A stretch of 64,000 nucleotides of DNA from Actinomadura terrae (GCF_022751215.1 NZ_JAICDG010000004.1:310001-374000), one strand, 5' to 3'; positions 53,659 through 63,295 are shown, counted from the first letter of the stretch. Notes: generated by a model not told the origin, from the letters alone. Program-made: numbers and translations.

Positions 53659-54300
53659 CAGTGCTTCTCCTCGATTTGTGGCGCACATGGCCACGGCTCA
53701 GCTCTCTCGGCGGGCGGGCGGGCGGGACGGCGGCGAGCGCGGCGGCGCGTGCCTCCGGGCCGACCGGGACGGCGCCACAGGCGGCCTCCACGATCGCCCC
53801 TGTAAGGACCGCGCGGCCAAGCTGGAGCGCCGTCCCGGACGGCCGAGCCGAGCCGGTGCCGTCAAATCGGTGGCGGCGTCGGCGGACGGCGCACGCGCGG
53901 CCGGGGAGGCGTCGATGGCGTGATCAGCGTTCAGAGCGTCCTCCAACGGCGGGGCGGTCGACGGCCCCAGCGGACCAGCGCGGCCGCTGGCAGTGACCGG
54001 CCTCATTCCAGCCAAGCCCGGTGATCTCTTCGCGGACACAGGCGATCGGTGAACGGCTCATCACGTTGGCTGATCGGCGGCACGACGGCACGGCGGGCAC
54101 CGCCTGCCGTCCGGGGACGGGCGAGGTGTGCGTACACTGCGGGCACCCGGCGAATGAAGCCCCTGGCGGCAACGCTGACCGACCCGTCCGGTGGACGGTC
54201 CGGACTTCCACCGGTCAACGATCGGAGACTCCATGTCCGCCCGAAGCCAAGCCGGAGGGGAGACTTCGTCTCCCGGCCGTCCCCATGTCCTGACCGTCCG
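53659..54300. other. Intergenic region, no gene seen
   Basis: 642 bp; frames are arginine-rich or antisense. Confidence 0.4.
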
Positions 54301-55461
54301 TTGAACGGCGGCGGAACGCCGACCGGCCCGACGCTCGGAGTCACCGCGCGATCGGGCAAGGAGAACGAGCGCCGGCAACCGATCCACCCGCTGCACCTCG
54401 ACCGGCTCGCCCCCGCGCTCCGCTCGCGCGTCTACCTCGAACGCGGCTACGGCGAACGGTTCGGTGTCCCGGACGAGCACCTGGCACCGCACGTCGCCGG
54501 GCTGCTGCCCCGCGACGAGCTCATCGCCCGCTGCGACGTCGTCCTGATCCTCAAACCCCGACCCGATGACCTCAGGCGGATGCGTCCCGGTCAGATCCTG
54601 TGGGGTTGGCCGCACTGCGTCCAGGACCCGGAGATCACCCAGCTCGCCGTCGACGGGCGGCTGACGCTCATCGCGTTCGAGGCGATGAACCACTGGACGT
54701 CCGACGGCGGGTTCGCCTTGCACGTCTTCCACAAGAACAACGAACTCGCCGGATACTGCTCGGTGCTGCACGCCCTCGCCCTGACCGGGGCCACCGGCGC
54801 CTACGGGCGGCGCCGGCGCGCCGCCGTCATCAGCTTCGGCGCGACCGGCCGCGGCGCGGTCACGGCCCTGAACGCGCACGGCGTCCACGACGTCGACATC
54901 CTGACGCAGCGGGGCGTGAGCGCGGTCGGCTCGCCGATCCACTCGGCCCGGATCGTCCACTTCGATCGGGATCCGGACGACCCGGCCCGCACCCGGGTCC
55001 TCACCGACGGCGGTCTGGTCCCGGCCGCCGCCTTCCTCGCCCGGCACGACATCATCGTCAACTGCGTCCTTCAGGACCCCGGCGCCCCTCTGATGTTCGC
55101 CACCGGCGGCGACCTGCCGCTGTTCCCCTCAGGCACCCTGGTCGTCGACGTGTCCTGCGACGCGGGGATGGGCTTCGAGTGGGCCCGGCCGACCCCGTTC
55201 GACGACCCCATGTACACGGTCGGACGTGATGTCCGCCATTACGGCGTGGACCACAGCCCGTCCTACCTGTGGGACTCGGCGACGTGGGAGATCAGCGAGG
55301 CGCTGCTGCCGCATCTGCGAACGGTCCTCGACGGCCCTTCAGACCCGCGGGCCGGCGAGGTCATCGAGCGTGCCGTGGAGATCCGCGACGGCGTCGTCCA
55401 GAACCCCGACATCCTGTCCTTCCAGCACCGCTCACCCGCCTACCCGCACTCCCGGCTCTGA
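54301..55461 (+). CDS. N5-(carboxyethyl)ornithine synthase-like / AlaDH-PNT family
   Basis: A 386-residue NAD(P)-dependent enzyme. The N-terminus TLGVTARSGKENERRQPIHP is the AlaDH/PNT-type start (K.NE.R.P..P) seen in N5-(carboxyethyl)ornithine synthases, followed by VYLERGYGERFGV. The Rossmann part has RAAVISFGATGRGAVTALNAHG (GxGxxG-like) and the end has VDVSCDAGMGFEWARPTPF. It would couple pyruvate to an amino acid side chain or act as an amino acid dehydrogenase. The start is set at TTG 54301 because the frame above it lacks family sequence; no Shine-Dalgarno sequence is visible. Confidence 0.8.
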   Translation: MNGGGTPTGPTLGVTARSGKENERRQPIHPLHLDRLAPALRSRVYLERGYGERFGVPDEHLAPHVAGLLPRDELIARCDVVLILKPRPDDLRRMRPGQILWGWPHCVQDPEITQLAVDGRLTLIAFEAMNHWTSDGGFALHVFHKNNELAGYCSVLHALALTGATGAYGRRRRAAVISFGATGRGAVTALNAHGVHDVDILTQRGVSAVGSPIHSARIVHFDRDPDDPARTRVLTDGGLVPAAAFLARHDIIVNCVLQDPGAPLMFATGGDLPLFPSGTLVVDVSCDAGMGFEWARPTPFDDPMYTVGRDVRHYGVDHSPSYLWDSATWEISEALLPHLRTVLDGPSDPRAGEVIERAVEIRDGVVQNPDILSFQHRSPAYPHSRL

Positions 55462-55484
55462 CCACGGTGCGGCGATCCGTCCGG

Positions 55485-56044
55485 TCAGTACTCCAGTTCG
55501 GGACGCAGGGGCCCGCCGACCGCGTGGAGATGCCGCAGCACCTGCGCGTAGGAGTGGAGCAGACCCGTCTCGCAATAGGCGACGCCGTGGCGGCGGCAGA
55601 AGGCGCGCACGAGCGTTTGCGCGCGGCGCAGGTTGGGCCGCGGCATGGACGGGAACAGATGGTGCTCGATCTGGTAGTTCAGGCCGCCGAGCGCGAAGTC
55701 GGCGATCCGGCCACCGCGGATGTACCGCGCGGTCAGGACCTGCCGGCGCAGGAAGTCGGTCTTGTCGTTCCTGCCCAGTATCGGCATCCCCTTGTGGTTG
55801 GGCGCGAACGAGCAACCGAGGTAGAGGCCATGACCAGATTCGAGACGATCCTGACCGTGTAGTGGCCCGGCCGCCGGGCCACTAGCCCGGCTCGCTTCAC
55901 CTCGCGGGACAGCAGCGCGTAGTCCCTTCCGCGCGGAGCCGCCTCCGCCCGGCCAGGGGCCGAGGGCTGGCTTCGGGGCGTGGGCTGGCCTTGGGCCGAG
56001 GCTGCCGCGCGGGTCGAAACGGCCGTCGTCGGACTCGTGGTCAC
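55485..56044 (-). pseudogene. Fatty acid desaturase, internally deleted
   Basis: The N-terminus (GTG 56044; YALLSREVKRAGLVARRPGHY, IVSNLVMAS) and the C-terminal third (GLYLGCSFAPNHKGMPILG, RYIRGGRIADFALGGLNYQIEHHLFPSMPRPN) of a membrane desaturase are joined near 55830 with a frame change. The third histidine box (QIEHH) is kept, but the first two His boxes and most membrane segments are gone. The coding part is about 170 residues, compared with 330-370 expected. It is non-functional as a desaturase. A C-terminal echo occurs at 57535-57566. Confidence 0.8.
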
Positions 56045-56721
56045 ACTGTCTTCTTCCAGCAGGGCGAGCGCCCCCTGAAAGGGGAACTCTGGTGACTCCA
56101 GTCAAGCTCAACGGCCTGGGAAACCGAAACAGGCGGTCCGAGCAGGGCCCATCAGCGGAGCAGATGGGCCGGGCCGGGCGGGTGGTCGAAAGCGTGGCGC
56201 CGCGAGCGTCGCGGCTGCTCGGACCCGGAGCGTGGAGACTGCTCCAGGGCCGTCCAACTCGGGGAGGAGCGGACGGCCCTGGAGCGTCCGGTCCCTTCCC
56301 CCAAGCAGTGGGACCGGTGGAATAACAGCCAAGCGCGACGATCCGAGGATGGACACAGCCAATCCATGCACACCCCATCACTCGCGCTGATAACCCGCCG
56401 CCTCGGCTGGAAATCAGCGGAAATGGAGGCCGGTTTCCCGCACCCGGACGGCTCTGGGCCCCGATGCGGGGGCGAATCACTCTGAGAATCTTAATATTTT
56501 CCCGTATACTGGCAATTATCGGGTAAGGTAAAAGTATCCGGCAAAATGACGACACAACCCGTTCTGAAAGTGATCCGTCACACCGGCCCGCGCCCGGAGA
56601 GGGAGTCGCGCGGACCTCGCACAAGCCGAGCCTCAGCGGGCGCAACCGCCCGCTGACCCGCAGGCGCCTCTTCTGAGAAACCACCCACCGCACCGGTCAG
56701 AACCCGAGGAAGGCACCTGCC
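56045..56721. other. Intergenic region with AT-rich island
   Basis: No gene seen in 677 bp. 56480-56545 is strikingly AT-rich for this genome (TTAATATTTTCCCGTATACT) and includes a -10-like TATACT about 210 bp upstream of the next gene. Confidence 0.45.
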
Positions 56722-57297
56722 ATGTGGACCACCAACGAACGCCGCACCGCGATCAGCCTGTCGACACCCTCGACTCCACGGCTGCGGCTGCGCCCCGCGG
56801 CCCCTCCCGGCTCGGCGCGGACCGCGCTGGACGGCGCCTGGTGGCCCCGCTCGGCCGACCCGGTCGCGGAACTGCCGGGCCTGATACTGGCCCTGCAAGA
56901 CCACGGCCCCATCGACGACCACCGTCCCATCACCCACGTCCTGCTCCGGAAGGACGACTGGGACAGCCGGCCCCGCAGGCTCCGCGTCGACGGCCCGGAC
57001 GACACCCGCGTCGTCCGGCTGAGCTGGTTCGACTCCCTTCCCTCCGGGCTGCTCACCGCGATCCACGCCGACGGCCGGCGCGTCGACCTGTTCACCGTCC
57101 CGGCCGCCACGCCCTGGACCGAAGCCGAGGCCGCGATGAACCTGGCGATCCATCCGCACGACCACCTCGGCGTCCCCGGCCTGCTGGCCGCCCTCGTCCC
57201 ACCCGGCCGGACGGCGCGGGCCGGCACTCCGACGGCCTCGGAGAGCGCCTGGGAGTCCGAGGGCGGGCGGCTCCGGAGAGACCTCGGGGCACGTTGA
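56722..57297 (+). CDS. DUF5994 family protein
   Basis: A 191-residue protein with the DUF5994 pattern: LRLRPAA..G..RTALDGAWWPRSADPVAELPGLILAL, then RPRRLRVDGPDDTRVVRLSWFDS and a hydrophobic VDLFTVPAATPW. The family is common in actinomycetes, often in several copies, and its function is unknown. ATG start with GAGGAAGG about 8 nt upstream. Monocistronic. Confidence 0.85.
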   Translation: MWTTNERRTAISLSTPSTPRLRLRPAAPPGSARTALDGAWWPRSADPVAELPGLILALQDHGPIDDHRPITHVLLRKDDWDSRPRRLRVDGPDDTRVVRLSWFDSLPSGLLTAIHADGRRVDLFTVPAATPWTEAEAAMNLAIHPHDHLGVPGLLAALVPPGRTARAGTPTASESAWESEGGRLRRDLGAR

Positions 57298-57684
57298 TCC
57301 GGCCGCCGCCCGGTCGGCCCGCCATCGCCCCATCCGGTCCGGTACTCCTGCCTGCCACGATCGGTGATCGCGAGTGCGGCGGAACCGCCGGCGGGGGAAA
57401 CAGCCGTTTTCCGAACGCCCCTTATCTCCGGAAGCAGGTTTGGCCGCCATCAGCCGGACCGGAGGTGCCGAGTGCGCGGAACAGGGAGCGGAGACGGAAC
57501 TCCGCACAAATGTCGCGCCTTGCCCGTTCGATCGGTACTCCGGTTCCGGACATAAGGGTCCGCCGACGACCTGTGAGCAGACCGGGTCGCGCATTAGCGT
57601 GGACCGGCGTTCGCCACCCACTCGTGGCGGCGAACCGCTTATGCTGGGTAGTGGCGGGCTGTCGGAGCCGAGGAGATGAGTTCC
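57298..57684. other. Intergenic region with a desaturase C-terminus echo
   Basis: Minus-strand 57535-57566 reads VGGPLCPEPEY, matching the last residues (VGGPLRPELEY) of the desaturase remnant at 55485. The rest holds nothing recognisable. Confidence 0.5.
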
Positions 57685-57981
57685 ATGAGCGGGATGGCGA
57701 CCGATGTCTGGGTCGAGGCCGGCGGCGGCCATGACATCGTTCGCGCCGATGCGATCGTGATGCTCCGTCTGGACGAGACCGGGCGGTTGACCGCGCAGCT
57801 CCGCGATGACGCCAAGGTCAGCGTGCCCCTCCTGGAGGGCTCGTCCGGTGTCCGTCCGCCCGATGACTTCCATCGCCAGCTGATCCGGGCGGTCGCCGAA
57901 CTCGCCGACTCCAGCGGTGGGCAGCTCGTCCGCGCACGGCACGAGGGCGGAGTCTGGCACTGGACCAGCGAACCCCTCTAG
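57685..57981 (+). CDS. DUF1876 (dsRBD-fold) family protein
   Basis: A 98-residue protein. The pattern H.....DAIV(M)LRLDETGRLTA.......V.......SSGVRPPDDFHRQLIRAVAELADS matches DUF1876, a small family with a double-stranded-RNA-binding-domain-like fold and unknown role, usually found in stress-linked gene neighbourhoods. ATG 57685 has AGGAG 9 nt upstream; ATGs at 57676 and 57694 are alternatives. Confidence 0.85.
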   Translation: MSGMATDVWVEAGGGHDIVRADAIVMLRLDETGRLTAQLRDDAKVSVPLLEGSSGVRPPDDFHRQLIRAVAELADSSGGQLVRARHEGGVWHWTSEPL

Positions 57982-57984
57982 GGG

Positions 57985-58008
57985 GCCGAGCCACGAGGTA
58001 GGCTCGGC
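57985..58008 (+). terminator. 8-bp hairpin after the DUF1876-like gene
   Basis: GCCGAGCC / GGCTCGGC with an 8-nt loop, 3 nt after the stop. Confidence 0.45.
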
Positions 58009-58046
58009 GAGCAGGCCTCGCTGTTCCAGCTCAGAAGGTGGGAGAT

Positions 58047-58961
58047 GTGGAACTGCGCCAGCTCCGCTACTTCGTCGCCGTTTCCGAGGAGCTCAACTTC
58101 GGTCGCGCGGCGGCCCGTGAGCACATCGTCCAGTCGGCGCTGAGCCAGCAGATAAAGCGCCTGGAACGGGAACTGGGCGTACGCCTGCTGGAGCGCACCA
58201 CCCACTACGTCGCCCTGACCCCGGCGGGCGCGGCCTTCCTGGTCGAAGCGCGGCAGATCCTGGCCCACGTGGAGCGCGCCGCCCAGGTCGCCCGGACCGC
58301 CCAGGGCACCTCCCCGGCACTACGGGTGGGCATCATCGACGCCAGCTACGACTCGATGCCGCAGATCCTGCACGAGGCGCAGGCGCTCTATCCCGACCTG
58401 GTGATCCACCAGGTGGAGGTCGGCGTCCCCGAGCAGTACCAGCAACTCCTCGACGGACGCCTCGACGTCGGCATCGGCCGCGCCGCCCTGGCGCCGAGCG
58501 GGATCGCCTCCCACCTGTTCCGCCAGGACCGGCTCGGCGTCCTGGTCCCCCGCAGGCACCGCTTCGCCGAACTGGACGCGGTGCCGGTCGAGGCCCTCAC
58601 CCGGGAACCGCTGCTGCTGGCCGAGGAGATGAAGGCGCCGGAGTTCAACCAGTTCACCGTCGAGATGTGCCGGGCCGCCGGCTTCACCCCGAGGGTGCAC
58701 CAGGGCACCGTCGACAGCGTCCACGCCGCCTCCACCCTGGTCGCCCAAGGCCGCTGCCTGTACTGCGTGCCCTCCTCCTGCATCTCCGCGCTCCCCGGGA
58801 CGATCTGGCGCCCGCTGACCGAACCGGCCTCCTTCTACCCCTGGTCGATCCTGTGGCGCGTGACCGACGACTCCGACCACGTACGCGCCGTCGTCACCTG
58901 CGCCCGGAACATGTCCGAACGGCTCGGCTGGCTGGCCCCCGCGGACCAGGCGGCAGGCTGA
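58047..58961 (+). CDS. LysR family transcriptional regulator
   Basis: A 304-residue LTTR. The N-terminal winged helix is clear: ELRQLRYFVAVSEELNFGRAAAREHI, SQQIKRLERELGVRLLERTTHYVALTPAG. The effector domain follows (LRVGIIDASYDSMPQIL, LDGRLDVGIGR, LGVLVPRRHRFAEL). Start GTG 58047 (VELRQLRYF) with AGAAGG 8 nt upstream; GTG 58038 would add three residues. No divergent target gene adjoins, so the regulon cannot be read from context. Confidence 0.93.
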   Translation: MELRQLRYFVAVSEELNFGRAAAREHIVQSALSQQIKRLERELGVRLLERTTHYVALTPAGAAFLVEARQILAHVERAAQVARTAQGTSPALRVGIIDASYDSMPQILHEAQALYPDLVIHQVEVGVPEQYQQLLDGRLDVGIGRAALAPSGIASHLFRQDRLGVLVPRRHRFAELDAVPVEALTREPLLLAEEMKAPEFNQFTVEMCRAAGFTPRVHQGTVDSVHAASTLVAQGRCLYCVPSSCISALPGTIWRPLTEPASFYPWSILWRVTDDSDHVRAVVTCARNMSERLGWLAPADQAAG

Positions 58962-59182
58962 CCACCAGGACAACGACCGGTCCGGGCCCGCTCACGATGA
59001 GGGCCGGAGACCCCGGCCCCGCGATCACCGCGGTCGTTCGTCGAGCATTCGCCACCGGCGTGCCCTCCTCTCCGGAGCGGGTCGCTCCCGCCGCCCTTGT
59101 CCACGGTCCGGAGCGGGCCTCACGGAGGATGGGCACGGACGCTGCCGGCCCAGGTGAGGGCCCCGCGAGAAGTCCCAGCGCG

Positions 59183-59224
59183 CCCGGCGGTCGGGGCCCG
59201 AGTATCCGGGCCCCGACCGCCGGG
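59183..59224 (-). terminator. 18-bp hairpin terminator of the fasciclin gene
   Basis: CCCGGCGGTCGGGGCCCG / CGGGCCCCGACCGCCGGG around loop AGTATC, 14 nt beyond the minus-strand stop at 59239. Confidence 0.8.
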
Positions 59225-59238
59225 GCGTGCGGCAAGGG

Positions 59239-59874
59239 TCACTTGGGGGGCATCAGGACGCTGTCGATGATGTAGACGGTGGCGTTGGCGGTGTGGACGT
59301 CGCCGCATCCCACCTTGGCGCTGTCGCCGATGGTGAACGATTCGCCGGAGCCGCTGGTCTTCAGCATCGCGCCGTTCAACGTCTTGAAGTCACCGGCGGA
59401 CAGCCCGCTCGGCGCGACCGGCTGCCCGACGACGTGGTAGGTCAGAATCCCGGTGAGGGTCTTCTTGTCGTTCATGACCTTGTCGAGTGTCGCCTTGGGG
59501 ATCTTCTTGAACGCGTCGTTGGTGGGCGCGAACACGGTGATGTTCTTGGCCGAGTTGAGCGTGTCCACGAGACCGGCCTGCTTCACGGCGCTGACCAGCG
59601 TTGACAGCACCGGGTTGTTGGACGCGGCGGTCGCCACGGGGTCGGTGGACATGCCGGTGAAGCTGCCCTTGCCGGATTTCGGGACGGCCGTGCACGCCGC
59701 GCCGAACGGCTGGTCGGCCGAGGGCGAGCTCTCCGCGGCGGTCGCCGGGGCCGAGCTGGCGGGGGCGGTGGTGGGGCCGTCGGCCTTGTCGTCGTCGTCG
59801 CTTGAGCAGGCCGACGCTGCGGTGGCGATGGCGGCTGCGGCCAGGACGCCGGCGGCGATGCGGGTGCGATACAT
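59239..59874 (-). CDS. Fasciclin-domain lipoprotein (MPT70/MPT83-like)
   Basis: A 211-residue exported protein: lipoprotein signal (ATAASAC, lipidation near Cys23), a Ser/Thr/Ala/Pro linker, and one FAS1 domain. FAS1 motifs: SAVKQAGLVDTLNSAKNITVFAPTNDAF, the H1 box, then LTGILTYHVVGQ and VYIIDSVLMPP, the H2 box. It is related to mycobacterial MPT70/MPT83. ATG 59874 has AAGGAG upstream. It lies 53 nt downstream of the molybdopterin oxidoreductase gene, so the two probably form an operon, divergent from sigK-rskA and likely in the SigK regulon by analogy. Confidence 0.93.
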   Translation of the reverse strand: MYRTRIAAGVLAAAAIATAASACSSDDDDKADGPTTAPASSAPATAAESSPSADQPFGAACTAVPKSGKGSFTGMSTDPVATAASNNPVLSTLVSAVKQAGLVDTLNSAKNITVFAPTNDAFKKIPKATLDKVMNDKKTLTGILTYHVVGQPVAPSGLSAGDFKTLNGAMLKTSGSGESFTIGDSAKVGCGDVHTANATVYIIDSVLMPPK

Positions 59875-59927
59875 GGGTGATCTCCTTGTGTTGGATTCTG
59901 TGTTGGCTGTCTCGAATGAGTGATGGT

Positions 59928-61589
59928 TCAGGTGATGGTGACCACCACCGAGTGCCAGCCCGTCGCGCCGTCGGGGAACGGCGGGGTGCGGTGCTCCGGC
60001 TGGGTGTGGCCGGTTCCGTCGGTGGCCCGGCAGCGGAGCGTGTGGGAGCCGGGCGCGGCGTCCCACTCGGCGGTCCACTGCCGCCAGGTGTCCAGGCCGG
60101 GGACGGGCGCGAGCCGCGCCTGCCGCCACGGTTCGCCGTCGACCTGCCATTCGACGGCGTCGACGCCGCGGTGCTGCGCCCACGCGGTGCCCGCGACGGC
60201 GACCCTTCCCGCTTTCACGTCGGCGAGCGGCTTGGGGACGTCGATGCGGGAGAACGTCTTGATCGGGGCGCGGTCGGCGTAGCCGCGTCTGGTCCAGTAC
60301 GCGTGGTCGGTCGCGAAACGGGTGACCTTGAGGTCGACGACCCATTTGGTGGCCGAGACGTAGCCGTACAGGCCGGGGACGACGAGCCGCGCGGGGAAGC
60401 CGTGGGCGATCGGGAGCGGCTCGCCGTTCATGCCGACGGCGATCATCGCGTCCCGGCCGTCCAGGATCGTCTCGATCGGGGTGGACAGCGTCATGCCGTC
60501 CGACGAGCGGGACAGGATCTGGTCGGCGCCGGAAGAGATCCCGGCCCGGCGCAGCAGCGGCGCGAGCGGCGCGCCGAGCCAGCGGGCGTTGCCCGCGAGG
60601 TCGCCGCCGACCTGGTTCGACACGCACGACAGCGTGATGTCGCGTTCGATCAGCGCCAGGCGCAGCAGGTCGTCGAAGCTCAGCTCGACCGGGCGGGCGA
60701 CCATGCCGTGGATGCGCAGCGTCCAATCGCGCGGGTCGACCTGCGGCAGCGTGAGCGCGGTGTCGACCCGATAGAAGTCGCGGTTGGACGTGCGGAACGG
60801 CGTCATCCCCGGCAACCGCACCTGCGCGGCCGGGGGCACCGGACGAGCCAGGCTCGCCGGTCGCGGCAGCAGCAGGTCCGCCCGGACCGAGGAGACGTCG
60901 CCGCAGTGCAGCAGCACCCGCCCGCCGACACCGCCGGCAGCGGCGACGCCGGCAACACCGGCACCGGTGAGCAGTACCCGCCGCCGATCGATCCCAGAAC
61001 CTGCCCCGGAGGCGGGCTCGGGGTGCTTGGGGCGGCGTTCCGGGCCGTTCTCCCACTTCTCCTGGGGGCCGGTTGCCTCGTCTTCGCCCGGGGTAGCGGT
61101 GCCGTGGGCGGCTTCGCCTGCGGACACACGCTCGGGAGGTCGGATGCGTGAGGGACGAATCGACGGGCGGACACTGCGCGCCAGCAGGACCAGGGCCGCC
61201 ATGCCGGCGAGCGCGCCGACCGCGGACGGCGCCGCGTCCACCGGCTCGGCGACCGGCCGGGTCAGCGCCGCGAAGACCCCGACGATCCCGAAAGCGGCGA
61301 GCCCGATCAGGCCAACGGCCAGGCGGCGCCGGCTCACCAACCCGATGACCAGCGCCGCGACCGTGATCCCGGCACCGAGACCGATCAGCAGGACCGTCTT
61401 GTCGTTGCTGCCGAAGTGGCGGATCGCGAAGTCCTTCAGCCACACAGGGGTGAGGTCGATGAAGCCCGCGCCCACCGCCAGCAGCGGCGACGCCGATGTC
61501 CGTCCGAGCGCACCGGCCGCGAGCTCCGCGATTCCCAACGCGGCCGCGGCGGCCAGGAGCCCGCGGAGCGCGGCGATGCCCCACCGCAT
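59928..61589 (-). CDS. Membrane-anchored molybdopterin-dependent oxidoreductase
   Basis: A 553-residue protein of the sulfite oxidase/YedY type. The N-terminus has four hydrophobic segments (LLAAAAALGIAELAAGAL, VLLIGLGAGITVAALVIGLV and two more). A twin-arginine-like DRRRVLLTGAGVAG follows, then the Mo domain with the ligand Cys in ERDITLSCVSNQVGG and the PVELSFDDLLRL, GFPARLVVPGLYGY and KWV(V)DL blocks. The C-terminal dimerisation-type domain ends GWHSVVVTIT. Its substrate may be a sulfoxide or sulfite. ATG 61589 was chosen; GTG 61616 is possible. It is divergent from sigK. Confidence 0.9.
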   Translation of the reverse strand: MRWGIAALRGLLAAAAALGIAELAAGALGRTSASPLLAVGAGFIDLTPVWLKDFAIRHFGSNDKTVLLIGLGAGITVAALVIGLVSRRRLAVGLIGLAAFGIVGVFAALTRPVAEPVDAAPSAVGALAGMAALVLLARSVRPSIRPSRIRPPERVSAGEAAHGTATPGEDEATGPQEKWENGPERRPKHPEPASGAGSGIDRRRVLLTGAGVAGVAAAGGVGGRVLLHCGDVSSVRADLLLPRPASLARPVPPAAQVRLPGMTPFRTSNRDFYRVDTALTLPQVDPRDWTLRIHGMVARPVELSFDDLLRLALIERDITLSCVSNQVGGDLAGNARWLGAPLAPLLRRAGISSGADQILSRSSDGMTLSTPIETILDGRDAMIAVGMNGEPLPIAHGFPARLVVPGLYGYVSATKWVVDLKVTRFATDHAYWTRRGYADRAPIKTFSRIDVPKPLADVKAGRVAVAGTAWAQHRGVDAVEWQVDGEPWRQARLAPVPGLDTWRQWTAEWDAAPGSHTLRCRATDGTGHTQPEHRTPPFPDGATGWHSVVVTIT

Positions 61590-61715
61590 AGGCTCGACTG
61601 CTCGTTTGCCTGTCACAACCGGTGTTCGGCGCCGGACGGCCGGTGGATGGGTCGGATCTTCGCCGCGTTCCGCACCCATCCTCGGGGCCGCCCGCACCGA
61701 ACCATCGATGTGAAA

Positions 61716-62297
61716 ATGAGAGAACCGGCCAAAACGCCGCAGCCGCTCGGCGGGGAGCCGCTGGACCTGGCCGACCTGCTCGGCCGCGTCGCACGCGGCG
61801 ACCAGGACGCGTTCGGGCAGGTGTACGAGCGGCTGTCCGGGCCGATCTACGGGTTGGCGCTCCGGGTCGTCCGCGACCCCGCCCAGGCCGAGGAGGTCGC
61901 GCAGGACGTGCTGGTCGAGCTGTGGCGCAAAGCGTCGCACTACCGCCCGGACCGGGGCAGCGCCACGTCATGGGCGCTGACCGTGGCGCACCGCCGCGCC
62001 GTCGACCGGGTCCGCTCCAGCCAGGCCGACCGGGACCGCGAGGAGCGCTCCGCCGCGCCCGCCCCCGAGTACGACGAGGTCGCGGAGGAGGTCGGCACCC
62101 GGTTGGAACACCAGCAGGTCCGCCGCTGCATGCGCGGCCTGACCCCGACGCAGCATGAGTCGATCACGCTCGCCTACTACGGCGGCTACACCTACCGTGA
62201 GGTGGCCGAACTCCTCGGCGTCGGCCTCGCCGCCGTCAAGACCCGGATGCGCGACGGGCTCATCCGGCTTCGTGACTGCCTGGGAGTGCAGCCATGA
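61716..62297 (+). CDS. sigK: ECF sigma factor, SigK-like
   Basis: A 193-residue ECF sigma factor. Region 2: DLLGRVARGDQDAFGQVYERLSGPIYGLALRVVRDPAQAEEVAQDVLVELWRKA. Region 4: LTPTQHESITLAYYGGYTYREVAELLGV...AVKTRMRDGLIRLRDCL. This matches the SigK/SigM-like group. The stop overlaps the start of rskA (ATGA, 62294-62297), so the pair is translationally coupled. Divergent from the oxidoreductase-fasciclin operon, the arrangement expected for its regulon. The ATG has no strong Shine-Dalgarno sequence. Confidence 0.93.
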   Translation: MREPAKTPQPLGGEPLDLADLLGRVARGDQDAFGQVYERLSGPIYGLALRVVRDPAQAEEVAQDVLVELWRKASHYRPDRGSATSWALTVAHRRAVDRVRSSQADRDREERSAAPAPEYDEVAEEVGTRLEHQQVRRCMRGLTPTQHESITLAYYGGYTYREVAELLGVGLAAVKTRMRDGLIRLRDCLGVQP

Positions 62298-63004
62298 CCC
62301 ACGACCCGCACGATCTCACCGGCGCGTACATGGTGGACGCGCTCACCGACACCGAACGGCGCCGCTACGAACGTCACCTGCCCCGCTGCACCACCTGTGC
62401 CGATGAGGTCGCCGGATTCCGCGAGACCGCCACCCGCCTGGCGCTCGCCGCCTCGCGGCCGCCCCCGGACGCGCTGCGCGGACGTGTCCTGGCCGAGATC
62501 GCCCGGACCCGGCAGTCGCCCCCGCCGCTCGCCCGCCGCCTGCCCTCCCCCCGCGCCGGCGGGCTGAGCCGGCTGGCTGCGGCGGCCTGTCTGGTGCTGG
62601 CCCTGGCCGGCGGCGGCGCCGCGCTGCACTTCCAGCGGGACGCCGACCACGCCCAAGCCCTGAACCGGCAGGTCACCGCCGTGATGACGGCCCCGGACGC
62701 GCACACCTCCACCGCCGGTGCGCAAGGCACCGCCGCCGTCACGGTCGTGTCGTCTCGATCGCTGAACAAGGCCGTCGTCACCACGTCCCGGCTGCCGCGC
62801 CTGCCGTCCACCAAGATCTACCAGATGTGGTGGCTCAGCCTGACGGCGCCGCGTTCGGCCGGAACGCTCGACCTGACGGAGAAGTCGCGTCCGATCATCA
62901 CCGGGGGTCTCGGCAACGCGCGGAGCTTCGGCGTCACCATCGAACCGGCCGGCGGTTCCCCCCGCCCGACCAGCGCCCCCATCCTGACCCTCGACCTCGG
63001 CTGA
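62294..63004 (+). CDS. rskA: Anti-sigma-K factor RskA-like
   Basis: A 236-residue membrane anti-sigma factor. N-terminal zinc-associated anti-sigma part (TGAYMVDALTDTERRRYERHLPRCTTCADEV: the HxxxCxxC pattern, residues about 10-40), one membrane segment (LAAAACLVLALAGGGAAL, about residues 95-112) and an extracytoplasmic RskA domain (KAVVTTSRLPRLPSTKIYQMWWL, FGVTIEPAGGSPRPT). It holds SigK at the membrane until regulated proteolysis releases it. Overlaps sigK by 4 nt. Confidence 0.94.
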   Translation: MTHDPHDLTGAYMVDALTDTERRRYERHLPRCTTCADEVAGFRETATRLALAASRPPPDALRGRVLAEIARTRQSPPPLARRLPSPRAGGLSRLAAAACLVLALAGGGAALHFQRDADHAQALNRQVTAVMTAPDAHTSTAGAQGTAAVTVVSSRSLNKAVVTTSRLPRLPSTKIYQMWWLSLTAPRSAGTLDLTEKSRPIITGGLGNARSFGVTIEPAGGSPRPTSAPILTLDLG

Positions 63005-63295
63005 CCCACGACCTCAGAGCACAGGCCCAAGCAAACACCACCGTGGTTCCCGGTCACCTCGTGCCACCTCCGGCCGGGCAAAGACACGTGAGGGGGTGTA
63101 CTCACGGCGCACTACATGACCGACAAACGCCCACAGGCTCGTTAGGACACCGCACCTGTGGGCACGACAAGCACTCCTGGCGACGCCGAAAAAGGGGGGG
63201 CCTTGCCATGAGCGGTATCGACCGTATCGCCGGGCAGCGACCAATGGACACCGCATCCGACGGCCTCATGGGCCCTCTCATCGGCGCCGTGCCAC
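63005..63295. other. Intergenic region, no gene seen
   Basis: 291 bp between rskA and the cytochrome gene; no clear promoter or terminator. It includes a run of seven G at 63195-63201. Confidence 0.4.

Noticed and set aside
59875..61971. Upstream in-frame extension of the fasciclin gene to 910 codons
   Set aside because: The extension is a same-strand alternative-frame shadow of the oxidoreductase gene; the ATG at 59874 with RBS and lipoprotein signal is clear.
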